Assembly: GCF_007827595.1 (NCBI RefSeq)
Contig: NZ_VISR01000024.1
Span: 118,464-182,463 of the forward strand
Direction: 5' to 3'
DNA length: 64,000 nucleotides
Source of the DNA: Streptomyces sp. BK340
GTDB lineage: Bacteria; Actinomycetota; Actinomycetes; Streptomycetales; Streptomycetaceae
This document shows, piece after piece, positions 26,762-34,615 of the stretch. Each line of letters begins with the position of its first letter. The first letter of the stretch is position 1. Below the pieces are notes generated by a model. It was not told the origin of the DNA. It searched no databases and saw only the letters and a program-made list of their open reading frames with translations. A program made the translations under genes and the position numbers.

Positions 26762-27823
26762 GTGACCACACTGACCAAGACCGAGGGCACTCCGGCCCCG
26801 ACCGGTGCGGAGAGCTTCCTGTCGGTCCGCGATCTGAAGGTGCAGTTCTCCACCGAGGACGGCATCGTCAGGGCCGTCGACGGCCTCTCCTTCGACGTCG
26901 AGCGCGGCAAGACGCTGGGCATCGTGGGCGAGTCCGGCTCCGGAAAGTCCGTCACCAACCTGACGATCCTGGGCCTGCACAACCCCCGCACCTCGACCGT
27001 CGACGGCGAGATCGTCCTCGACGGCAAGGAACTCGTCACCGCCAAAGAGAAGGAGCTGGAGCAGCTCCGCGGCAACAAGATGGCGATGATCTTCCAGGAC
27101 CCGCTGACCGCCCTGTCGCCGTTCTACACGGTGGGCCGCCAGCTGTCCGAGCCGTTCATGAAGCACCGCGGCGCCTCCAAGAAGGAGGCCAAGGACCGGG
27201 CCATCCAGATGCTGGAGAAGGTCGGCATCCCGCAGCCCAAGGTCCGCTTCGACGACTACCCGCACCAGTTCTCCGGCGGTATGCGCCAGCGCGCGATGAT
27301 CGCCATGGCACTGATGTGCGACCCCGACCTCTTGATCGCCGACGAGCCGACCACCGCGCTCGACGTGACCGTGCAGGCGCAGATCCTGGACCTGCTCAAG
27401 GACCTGCAGCAGGAGTTCGGCTCCGCGATCATCTTCATCACCCACGACCTGGGCGTCATCTCCCACATGGCCGACGACCTGCTGGTGATGTACGCGGGCC
27501 GGGCCGTGGAGCGCGGCAGCGTCCGCGAGGTGCTGCACGAGCCGAAGCACCCCTACACCTGGGGCCTGCTCAGCTCGATGCCGCGCCTGGACGGCGACCT
27601 GCACGAGAAGCTGTCGCCGATCCCCGGCAGCCCGCCCTCGCTGCTCAACCCGCCCTCGGGCTGCCGCTTCCACCCGCGCTGCGCGTTCAAGGACGAGGTG
27701 CAGGGCAGCCTCTGCTCGGACACGCGTCCGGCGCTGGGCGAGGGACGCGCCGCCGCGTGCCACCTCACGGCCGAGCAGAAGCAGACCATCTTCATCGACC
27801 AGATCCAGCCCCGGCTGCGCTAG
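26762..27823 (+). CDS. bldKD: Oligopeptide ABC transporter ATP-binding protein, BldKD type (DppD-like)
   Basis: 353 residues from GTG 26762 with AGGAAG about 8 nt upstream. Walker A GESGSGKS, ABC signature FSGGMRQR, Walker B LLIADEPT and H-loop ITHDLG are all present. The C-terminal oligopeptide/dipeptide extension follows (PSGCRFHPRCAF...SLCSDTRP...CHLTAEQ), whose cysteines in related proteins can bind an iron-sulfur cluster. It hydrolyses ATP for peptide uptake together with BldKE. 13 bp separate it from bldKE. Confidence 0.88.
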   Translation: MTTLTKTEGTPAPTGAESFLSVRDLKVQFSTEDGIVRAVDGLSFDVERGKTLGIVGESGSGKSVTNLTILGLHNPRTSTVDGEIVLDGKELVTAKEKELEQLRGNKMAMIFQDPLTALSPFYTVGRQLSEPFMKHRGASKKEAKDRAIQMLEKVGIPQPKVRFDDYPHQFSGGMRQRAMIAMALMCDPDLLIADEPTTALDVTVQAQILDLLKDLQQEFGSAIIFITHDLGVISHMADDLLVMYAGRAVERGSVREVLHEPKHPYTWGLLSSMPRLDGDLHEKLSPIPGSPPSLLNPPSGCRFHPRCAFKDEVQGSLCSDTRPALGEGRAAACHLTAEQKQTIFIDQIQPRLR

Positions 27824-27836
27824 GGAGAACCGAGAC

Positions 27837-28946
27837 ATGAGCGACAACCTCACCCTCCCCGAACAGCAGGGTTCCACCGCGACCTCGTCGGAGACCCTCC
27901 TCGAGGTCAAGGGCCTGACCAAGCACTTCCCGATCTACGGCGGCTTTCCGATCAAGCGGAAGGTCGGCGCGGTGCAGGCCGTCGACGGCATCGACCTGAC
28001 CGTCGGCGTCGGCGAGAGCGTCGGTCTGGTCGGCGAGTCCGGCTGCGGCAAGTCGACCACGGGCCGGCTCATCACCCGCCTGCTGGAGCCGACCGGCGGC
28101 AGCATCACCTATGCCGGGCAGGACATCACCCGCGCCTCGCGCCGCCAGCTGGCGCCCGTGCGGTCCGAGATCCAGATGATCTTCCAGGACCCGTACTCCT
28201 CGCTGAACCCGCGCCAGACCGTCGGCACGATCATCAAGTCGCCGATGGAGGTCAACGGGATCGAGCCCGCGGGCGGCCGGGAGAAGAAGGTCCGGGAGCT
28301 GCTGGAGCTCGTCGGCCTGAACCCGGAGCACTACAACCGCTTCCCGCACGAGTTCTCCGGCGGTCAGCGTCAGCGCATCGGCGTCGCCCGCGCCCTGGCG
28401 CTGAACCCGAAGCTGATCGTGGCGGACGAGCCGGTCTCCGCGCTCGACGTGTCCATCCAGGCGCAGGTGGTGAACCTGCTCCAGGAGGTTCAGAAGGAAC
28501 TGGGCATCGCGTTCCTGTTCATCGCCCACGACCTCGCCATCGTGCGGCACTTCTCGCAGCGCGTCGCGGTGATGTACCTCGGCAAGGTGGTCGAGGTCGG
28601 CGACCGGGAGGCGATCTACAACCGGCCCCGCCACCCGTACACGCACGCCCTGCTGTCGGCCGTCCCCGAGGTCGGGGTCGAGGACGAGGACCGCGAGCGG
28701 ATCCGGCTCTCCGGTGACGTCCCCTCGCCGATCTCCCCGCCGTCCGGCTGCCGCTTCCGCACCCGCTGCTGGAAGGCCCAGGACAAGTGCGCGACCGAGG
28801 AGCCGCCGCTGGTCCAGATCTCCGGGAACCGGGACGGCCACCTGACGGCCTGCCACTTCCCGGAGGAGCCGACCACTCAGCGTGACGAGGACGTCGTCCT
28901 CGACCCGGCGCTGAAGTCGCTGGAGGAGCACGCCTCCGAGGACTGA
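27837..28946 (+). CDS. bldKE: Oligopeptide ABC transporter ATP-binding protein, BldKE type (DppF-like)
   Basis: 369 residues. Walker A GESGCGKS, signature FSGGQRQR, Walker B LIVADEPVSALDV, H-loop IAHDLAIV, then the extension GCRFRTRCWKAQDKC. KHFPIYGGFPIKRKVGAVQAVDG is the usual DppF-type N-terminus. It is the second ATPase of the BldK importer. Its last 70 bp overlap the 3' end of a convergent methyltransferase gene, which is unusual; there is no separate terminator. Confidence 0.88.
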   Translation: MSDNLTLPEQQGSTATSSETLLEVKGLTKHFPIYGGFPIKRKVGAVQAVDGIDLTVGVGESVGLVGESGCGKSTTGRLITRLLEPTGGSITYAGQDITRASRRQLAPVRSEIQMIFQDPYSSLNPRQTVGTIIKSPMEVNGIEPAGGREKKVRELLELVGLNPEHYNRFPHEFSGGQRQRIGVARALALNPKLIVADEPVSALDVSIQAQVVNLLQEVQKELGIAFLFIAHDLAIVRHFSQRVAVMYLGKVVEVGDREAIYNRPRHPYTHALLSAVPEVGVEDEDRERIRLSGDVPSPISPPSGCRFRTRCWKAQDKCATEEPPLVQISGNRDGHLTACHFPEEPTTQRDEDVVLDPALKSLEEHASED

Positions 28947-29686
28947 TCCGCGGCCGTTGCCACGGTGATGATCTCGGGACTGGGGGCGGGGGCCAGGGGC
29001 CCCCGCCCCCAGTCCCCGTAGCGCTCGGCGACGGCCAGTCCGGCCTCGCCGAGGAAGCCGTCCAGCGCGTCGGCGTCCAGGAACCGCAGGGTGCTCCGGC
29101 ACACCTGCGGCTGTTCCCAGCGCGCCCCGGCGTAGGTCTCGGTGAACGTCATCCGGTCCCCGACGAGGTCCGGCTCGGCCTCGTGCCACACGCGCACGGG
29201 GGCGCCGTCCTCGTCGGTGAACTCGTACACCCGGTCCGGGGTCCAGCGCTCCCAGGCCCGGGCGGCCGGATTCCGGGTCTCGAAGACGAACTGGCCGCCG
29301 TCGGCCAGCGCCCGGCGCGCCCCGCGCAGCGTGCTGCGCACCTGCTCGTCCCCGAGGAGTTCCTGGAAGGCGTGACCGGTCATCACGACCAGGTCGAACG
29401 CCCCCTCCCACCGGTGCGTCGTGAAGTCCCCGAGCACCCATTCGATGTCCGGCTCCGCCCGCCGCGCCTGCACGAGCATGGCGGCCGCCGGATCCATGCC
29501 GGTGAGCCGTCCCCGGTGCCCGGCCTCCCGGGCGGCGCGCAGCAGCCGGCCCGTTCCGCAGCCGAGGTCGAGGACCGATCCGGCCGCTGTCACGAGCTCC
29601 AGGTAGAAGTCGTCACCGGAGCCCCATGGGTTCAACCTCTCGTACAGCGCGGCGAGTTCGACGTCACGGAAAACACGATCGACCAT
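28877..29686 (-). CDS. SAM-dependent methyltransferase (class I)
   Basis: 269 residues from ATG 29686 (start MVDRVFRDVELAALYERLNPWG). Motif I VLDLGCGTGRLLRAA near residue 40, an acidic residue ending strand 2 in GMDPAAAML, and GQFVFETRNP further on fit the class I Rossmann fold. The substrate is not evident. The last 25 residues or so (SSEACSSSDFSAGSRTTSSSR) are Ser-rich and encoded by the strand opposite the bldKE 3' end; they look like a read-through extension of an ancestral stop near ITVATA. Weak ribosome-binding site. A longer start at 29758 is possible. Confidence 0.8.
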   Translation of the reverse strand: MVDRVFRDVELAALYERLNPWGSGDDFYLELVTAAGSVLDLGCGTGRLLRAAREAGHRGRLTGMDPAAAMLVQARRAEPDIEWVLGDFTTHRWEGAFDLVVMTGHAFQELLGDEQVRSTLRGARRALADGGQFVFETRNPAARAWERWTPDRVYEFTDEDGAPVRVWHEAEPDLVGDRMTFTETYAGARWEQPQVCRSTLRFLDADALDGFLGEAGLAVAERYGDWGRGPLAPAPSPEIITVATAADQSSEACSSSDFSAGSRTTSSSR

Positions 29687-29812
29687 GCCGGGAGTCTGCC
29701 CGCTGGTCCGGGTGGCGGGTAAGCGATTTCGCGATTCCGTGTACTCCGTCTGCCACACCTTTCCTCGAAGGAGAGGGAACGCATGCGTGGTGCACCTTTT
29801 GGTGTGATATTG

Positions 29813-29820
29813 GCCGATAA
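29813..29820 (+). promoter_or_regulatory. Sigma-WhiG-like -10 element (GCCGATAA)
   Basis: GCCGATAA is an exact match to the -10 consensus of whiG-dependent promoters and lies 73 nt before the second peptide-transporter operon. A TAAA -35 at the expected 15-16 nt upstream is not present, so the match may be chance. Confidence 0.25.
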
Positions 29821-29892
29821 CGTATCAGCGCCCTTTCTGACGAGGGCATCGGCGGCAGAGCGCACCCTGCGCGACCACGAGGAGGTACCCCC

Positions 29893-31521
29893 ATGCGCGG
29901 AGCCAGGCATGCCGGACGGGCCGCCGGCGCGGTGGCGGTGGCGCTCGCCGCGGCGGCCTGCGGGGGCGGCGCGGACACGAGCGGCGGGACCGCCCCCGGG
30001 GTGCTCAGCTCCTCCTGGGGCGACCCGCAGAACCCGCTGGAGCCCTCCAACACCAACGAGGTGCAGGGCGGCAAGGTCCTCGACATGGTCTTCCGCGGGC
30101 TGAAGCGGTACGACCCGAAGACCGGCCAGGCCAAGGACATGCTCGCCGAGAGCATCGACACGAAGGACTCGCAGAACTTCACCGTCAAGGTGAAGGACGG
30201 CTGGACCTTCTCCAACGGCGAGAAGGTGACCGCCAAGTCCTTCGTGGACGCCTGGAACTACGGCGCGAGCCTGAAGAACAACCAGAAGAACGCCTACTTC
30301 TTCGGCTACATCGAGGGCTACGACAAGGTCCACCCCGACAGCGGGTCGCAGAGCGCCGACACCCTCTCGGGCCTGAAGGTGGTGGACGACCACACGTTCA
30401 CCGTCAAGCTCAACCAGAAGTTCTCCAGCTTCCCGGACACCCTCGGCTACGTGGCCTTCGCCCCGCTGCCGCAGTCGTTCTTCACCGACCACTCGGCCTG
30501 GCTGAGCAAGCCGGTCGGCAACGGGCCCTACGCCATCGAGTCCTACACGAAGGGCTCGCAGATGGCCCTGAAGAAGTGGGACGGCTACCCGGGCCCGGAC
30601 AAGGCACAGAACAACGGTGTGACCCTGAAGGTCTACACCGACAACAACACCGCCTACACCGACCTGATGGCCGGCAACCTCGACCTCGTCGACGACGTCC
30701 CCGCCCCGCAGCTGAAGAACGTCAGGAGCGACCTGGGCGGCCGGTACATCAACACGCCCGCCGGCATCATCCAGACCCTCGCCTTCCCGTACTACGGCCC
30801 GGCCTGGAACAAGGCGGGCTCGGAGAAGGTCCGCACCGGTCTGTCCATGGCGATCGACCGCAAGCAGATCACCGACACGATCTTCCAGAAGACCCGCACC
30901 CCCGCCACCGACTGGACCTCCCCGGTCCTCGGCACGGCCGGAGGCTTCCAGGACGGCCTGTGCGGCAAGGCCTGCGAGTACGACCCGGCCGAGGCCAAGA
31001 AGCTGATCCAGGAGGGCGGCGGGCTCCCCGGCGGCCAGGTCAAGATCACGTACAACGCGGACACGGGCTCCCACAAGGAGTGGATCGACGCCGTGTGCAA
31101 CTCCATCAACAACGCGCTCGGCAACGACAAGGCATGCGTCGGCAACCCCGTCGGCACGTTCGCCGACTTCCGCAACCAGATCGGGCAGCACAAGATGAGC
31201 GGCCCGTTCCGGGCGGGCTGGCAGATGGACTACCCGCTCATCCAGAACTTCCTCCAGCCGCTCTACTACACCAACGCCTCCTCCAACGACGGCAAGTGGT
31301 CCGACAAGGACTTCGACCGGCTCGTCGACCAGGCCAACGCCCAGACGGACACCGGCAAGGCCGTCTCCACCTTCCAGAAGGCCGAGGAGGTCGTCCGGGA
31401 CAACATGGCCGCCATCCCGCTCTGGTACCAGAACGGCAGCGCGGGCTACTCCCCGCGGCTGTCCAACGTGGCGCTCAACCCGTTCAGCGTCCCGGTCTAC
31501 AACGAGATCAAGGTCGGCTGA
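29893..31521 (+). CDS. Oligopeptide ABC transporter substrate-binding lipoprotein (second operon)
   Basis: 542 residues from ATG 29893 behind AGGAGG. Lipobox LAAAAC gives a lipidated cysteine at residue 23. SBP_bac_5 motifs are NPLEPSNTNEVQGGKVLDMVFRGL-type start, DGWTFSNGEKVTAKSFVDAWNYGA, GNGPYAIESYTKGSQMALKKWDGY, VRTGLSMAIDRKQITD, and the OppA-like end AAIPLWYQNGSAGYSPRLSNV. Resembles OppA more than DppA. First gene of a five-gene operon with 6-bp gaps or overlaps between genes. Confidence 0.92.
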   Translation: MRGARHAGRAAGAVAVALAAAACGGGADTSGGTAPGVLSSSWGDPQNPLEPSNTNEVQGGKVLDMVFRGLKRYDPKTGQAKDMLAESIDTKDSQNFTVKVKDGWTFSNGEKVTAKSFVDAWNYGASLKNNQKNAYFFGYIEGYDKVHPDSGSQSADTLSGLKVVDDHTFTVKLNQKFSSFPDTLGYVAFAPLPQSFFTDHSAWLSKPVGNGPYAIESYTKGSQMALKKWDGYPGPDKAQNNGVTLKVYTDNNTAYTDLMAGNLDLVDDVPAPQLKNVRSDLGGRYINTPAGIIQTLAFPYYGPAWNKAGSEKVRTGLSMAIDRKQITDTIFQKTRTPATDWTSPVLGTAGGFQDGLCGKACEYDPAEAKKLIQEGGGLPGGQVKITYNADTGSHKEWIDAVCNSINNALGNDKACVGNPVGTFADFRNQIGQHKMSGPFRAGWQMDYPLIQNFLQPLYYTNASSNDGKWSDKDFDRLVDQANAQTDTGKAVSTFQKAEEVVRDNMAAIPLWYQNGSAGYSPRLSNVALNPFSVPVYNEIKVG

Positions 31522-31527
31522 GCCGCC

Positions 31528-32454
31528 ATGGGGCGCTACGTCGTCCGGCGGCTGCTCCAGATGATCCCGGTCTTCGTCGGGGCCACCCTGCTGATCTTCC
31601 TGATGGTGAACGTGATGGGCGACCCCATCGCCGGGCTCTGCGGCGAGCGGGCCTGCGACCCGGCGACGGCCGCCCAGCTCAGGAAGGAGTACGGGCTCGA
31701 CAAGCCGGTCTTCCCGCAGCAGTACCTCACGTACATGGGGCACATCTTCACCGGCGACTTCGGTACCGCCTTCAACGGCCAGCCCGTCACCGAGCTGATG
31801 GCGACGGCGTTTCCGCCGACCATCCGGCTGACGATCGTCGCGATCCTCTTCGAGATCGTCATCGGGATCACCCTGGGCGTGTTCTCGGGCCTGCGCCGCG
31901 GGCGGCCCCTCGACACGGGCGTGCTCCTCGGCACCCTGGTCGTCATCTCCGTGCCCGTCTTCGTCACCGGCCTGCTGCTCCAGCTCCTCCTCGGCGTCCA
32001 GTGGGGCTGGATCCAGCCGTCCGTCTCGCCGGAGGCCCCCTTCGACGAGCTGATCGTGCCCGGCCTCGTCCTCGCCTCCGTCTCCCTCGCGTACGTCACC
32101 CGGCTGACCCGCACCTCCGTCGCGGAGAACAAGCGGTCCGACTACGTCCGTACGGCCATCGCGAAAGGCCTGCCCAGGCACCGCGTCGTCACCCGGCACC
32201 TGCTGCGCAACTCGCTCATCCCCGTCGTCACCTTCATCGGCGCCGACATCGGCGCGCTGATGGGCGGCGCGATCCTCACCGAGCGGATCTTCAACATCCA
32301 CGGCGTCGGCTACCAGCTCTACCAGGGCATCGTCCGGCAGAACACCCAGACCGTGGTCGGCTTCGTGACGATCCTGGTCCTGGTCTTCCTCATCGCCAAC
32401 CTGCTCGTCGACCTGCTCTACGCCGTACTCGACCCGAGGATCCGCTATGCCTGA
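31528..32454 (+). CDS. Oligopeptide ABC transporter permease (OppB/DppB-like)
   Basis: 308 residues. Begins MGRYVVRRLLQMIPVFVGATLLIFLMV, with the DppB-type external loop AGLCGERACDP, several membrane helices, the EAA loop SDYVRTAIAKGLPRHRVVTRHLLRNSLIPVVT and the end LLYAVLDPRIRYA. Starts 6 nt after the binding-protein stop and overlaps the next permease gene by 8 nt, indicating translational coupling. Confidence 0.92.
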   Translation: MGRYVVRRLLQMIPVFVGATLLIFLMVNVMGDPIAGLCGERACDPATAAQLRKEYGLDKPVFPQQYLTYMGHIFTGDFGTAFNGQPVTELMATAFPPTIRLTIVAILFEIVIGITLGVFSGLRRGRPLDTGVLLGTLVVISVPVFVTGLLLQLLLGVQWGWIQPSVSPEAPFDELIVPGLVLASVSLAYVTRLTRTSVAENKRSDYVRTAIAKGLPRHRVVTRHLLRNSLIPVVTFIGADIGALMGGAILTERIFNIHGVGYQLYQGIVRQNTQTVVGFVTILVLVFLIANLLVDLLYAVLDPRIRYA

Positions 32455-33454
32455 GCAGCCGTACGACCCCGATCGCGCGATCGCGCCCACCGGCGCGGGC
32501 GGCGGGATGGACCTGGCGGCGAGCGAAGCGGAGACGCTGGAGCAGCATGCACCAGCCGCCCCCGGCGGACGGGCACCAGGGGGACCAGTAGGGACCGGCC
32601 CGGCGGGCAAACCCCGCAGCCTCTGGTCCGACGCCTGGCGCGACCTGCGCCGCAACCCCGTCTTCATCATCTCGGGGCTGGTGATCCTCTTCCTGGTCTT
32701 CATCTCCCTGTGGCCCTCGGCGATCGCCTCCGGCAGCCCCCTCACCTGCAACCTGTCCAAGGCCCAGCAGGGCTCACAGCCGGGAGCCCCCTTCGGGTAC
32801 GACGGCCAGGGCTGCAACGTCTACACACGGACCGTCTACGGCGCCCGTACGTCCGTCACAGTGGGCGTGTGCGCCACGCTGGGCGTCGCCGTGCTCGGGT
32901 CGGTGCTCGGCGCGCTCGCGGGCTTCTACGGCGGCCTGGGGGACTCGGTGCTGTCCCGCGTCACCGACATCTTCTTCGCCATCCCGGTCGTCCTCGGCGG
33001 CCTCGTCCTGCTCTCCGTGGTGACCAGCAACACGGTCTGGCCGGTCATCGGGTTCATGGTGCTGCTCGGCTGGCCGCAGATCGCCCGTATCGCGCGCGGC
33101 TCGGTCATCACGGCCAAGCAGAACGACTACGTCCAGGCCGCCCGCTCCCTCGGCGCCTCCAGCTCCCGCATTCTGATGCGGCACATCGCGCCCAACGCGG
33201 TCGCGCCGGTGATCGTCGTGGCGACCATCGCGCTCGGCACGTACATCACGCTGGAGGCGACCCTGTCGTACCTCGGCGTCGGGCTGAAACCCCCGAACAT
33301 CTCCTGGGGCATCGACATCTCCGCGGCCTCCCCCTACATCCGCACCGCCCCGCACGCCCTGCTGTGGCCCTCGGGAGCCCTCGCCCTCACGGTCCTGGCC
33401 TTCATCATGCTCGGCGACGCGGTGCGCGACGCCCTCGATCCGAAGCTGAGGTGA
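32447..33454 (+). CDS. Oligopeptide ABC transporter permease (OppC/DppC-like)
   Basis: 335 residues. A 60-residue hydrophilic Pro/Gly/Ala-rich N-terminus precedes helix one (NPVFIISGLVILFLVFISLWP). Channel helices and EAA loop NDYVQAARSLGASSSRILMRHIAPNAVAP are standard, and it ends GDAVRDALDPKLR. The last 31 codons form the first half of a 180-bp tandem duplication that continues past the stop codon. Confidence 0.92.
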   Translation: MPEQPYDPDRAIAPTGAGGGMDLAASEAETLEQHAPAAPGGRAPGGPVGTGPAGKPRSLWSDAWRDLRRNPVFIISGLVILFLVFISLWPSAIASGSPLTCNLSKAQQGSQPGAPFGYDGQGCNVYTRTVYGARTSVTVGVCATLGVAVLGSVLGALAGFYGGLGDSVLSRVTDIFFAIPVVLGGLVLLSVVTSNTVWPVIGFMVLLGWPQIARIARGSVITAKQNDYVQAARSLGASSSRILMRHIAPNAVAPVIVVATIALGTYITLEATLSYLGVGLKPPNISWGIDISAASPYIRTAPHALLWPSGALALTVLAFIMLGDAVRDALDPKLR

Positions 33455-33720
33455 GCTGCTGTGCCGGTCGAAGTGGGTGATGTGCGCGTGGGGTCGGGGC
33501 CGCGGGCGGAGCGGCGGAGCCGTGTGCCGGCGCGGGCCCGCCGGTGGCTCTCCGGCGCCGCGGCGAGCACGGCGCCGGCCTTCACCATGCCCGGCGACGC
33601 GGTGCGCGACGCCCCCGATCCGAAGCCGAGGTGAGCCGCCGTGCTGCTCGAAGTCCGCGACCTGCACGTGGAGTTCCGGACCCAGGACGGGGTCGCCAAG
33701 GCCGTCAACGGCGTCAGCTA
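33361..33720 (+). repeat. 180-bp tandem duplication across the permease/ATPase gene junction
   Basis: 33361-33540 and 33541-33720 align without gaps: GGCGACGCGGTGCGCGACGCC at 33414 and 33594, GATCCGAAG at 33437 and 33617, GAGGTGAGC at 33449 and 33629, and a GTG start at 33461 and 33641. Identity is highest over 33395-33480 and falls toward both edges; many differences are T in the first unit and C in the second. The unit comprises the end of the DppC-like permease, its stop, and the first codons of the DppD-like ATPase. Confidence 0.85.
33461..33634 (+). CDS. Chimeric small ORF made by the tandem duplication
   Basis: A 57-residue open frame from GTG 33461 to TGA 33634. Its first residues (VPVEVGDVRV) correspond to the ATPase N-terminus (VLLEVRDLHV), and its end (GDAVRDAPDPKPR) to the permease C-terminus (GDAVRDALDPKLR). 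The start is 6 nt after the permease stop and the stop is 6 nt before the ATPase GTG, each behind a GAGGTGAG-type ribosome-binding site, so it could be translated as a relay between the two genes. The middle is Arg/Ala-rich and has no membrane helix. A duplication by-product or a real small protein are both possible. Confidence 0.45.
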   Translation: MPVEVGDVRVGSGPRAERRSRVPARARRWLSGAAASTAPAFTMPGDAVRDAPDPKPR

Positions 33721-34615
33721 CGGCGTGGACGCGGGGGAGACGCTCGCCGTGCTCGGCGAGTCCGGCTCCGGCAAGTCGGTCACCGCGCAGGCCGTCATGG
33801 GCATCCTCGACATGCCGCCCGGGCGGATCACCGGGGGCGAGATCCTCTTCCGGGGCGAGGACGTGCTGAAGCTGAAGGAGGAGGAACGACGCAGGATCCG
33901 GGGCGCCGGAATGGCGATGATCTTCCAGGACGCCCTGTCGGCGCTCAACCCCGTGCTCTCCGTGGGCGACCAGCTCGGCGAGATGTTCGTGGTGCACCGG
34001 GGGATGTCGAAGAAGGACGCGCGGGCCAAGGCCGTCGAGCTGATGGACCGGGTGCGCATCCCGGCCGCCGGGGAGCGGGTCGGGGACTACCCGCACCAGT
34101 TCTCCGGCGGTATGCGCCAGCGCATCATGATCGCGATGGCTCTCGCGCTCCAGCCGGCCCTGATCATCGCCGACGAGCCCACCACCGCCCTGGACGTCAC
34201 CGTCCAGGCCCAGGTCATGGAACTGCTCGCGGAGCTGCAGCGCGAGTACCACATGGGCCTGATCCTGATCACTCACGACCTGGGCGTCGTCGCGGACGTG
34301 GCCGACCGGATCGCCGTGATGTACGCGGGCAGGATCGTCGAGTCGGCCCCCGTCCACGACATCTACAAGGCGCCCGCCCACCCCTACACCCGCGGCCTGC
34401 TGGACTCCATCCCCCGCCTGGACCAGAAGGGGCAGGAGCTGTACGCCATCAAGGGCCTGCCGCCGAACCTCATGGACATCCCGCCCGGCTGCGCCTTCCA
34501 CCCCCGGTGCCCGATGGCCCAGGACGTGTGCCGCACCGACGTGCCCCCGCTCCACGAGGTCTCCGAGGAGCGCGGCAGCGCCTGCCACTTCTGGAGGGAG
34601 TGCCTGCATGGCTGA
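33641..34615 (+). CDS. Oligopeptide ABC transporter ATP-binding protein (DppD-like)
   Basis: 324 residues from GTG 33641. Walker A GESGSGKS, signature FSGGMRQR, Walker B LIIADEPT, H-loop ITHDLGVV and the oligopeptide extension GCAFHPRCPMAQDVCRTDVPP...CHFWREC. It couples ATP hydrolysis to import through the two preceding permeases. Overlaps the next ATPase gene by 8 nt. The N-terminal 27 codons form the end of the second duplication unit. Confidence 0.93.
   Translation: MLLEVRDLHVEFRTQDGVAKAVNGVSYGVDAGETLAVLGESGSGKSVTAQAVMGILDMPPGRITGGEILFRGEDVLKLKEEERRRIRGAGMAMIFQDALSALNPVLSVGDQLGEMFVVHRGMSKKDARAKAVELMDRVRIPAAGERVGDYPHQFSGGMRQRIMIAMALALQPALIIADEPTTALDVTVQAQVMELLAELQREYHMGLILITHDLGVVADVADRIAVMYAGRIVESAPVHDIYKAPAHPYTRGLLDSIPRLDQKGQELYAIKGLPPNLMDIPPGCAFHPRCPMAQDVCRTDVPPLHEVSEERGSACHFWRECLHG

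Noticed and set aside
23825..27922. Very long minus-strand frame (over 1,300 codons) opposite the bldK genes
   Set aside because: Antisense of strongly recognisable transporter genes; long antisense frames are normal in high-GC DNA.
29783..29892. Earlier ATG (29783) as a start or short leader ORF for the second OppA-type gene
   Set aside because: It is out of frame with the lipoprotein; AGGAGG and the signal peptide fix the start at 29893.
29632..32817. Long minus-strand frame opposite the second peptide operon
   Set aside because: Composition is typical antisense translation of lipoprotein and permease genes; no domain is visible.
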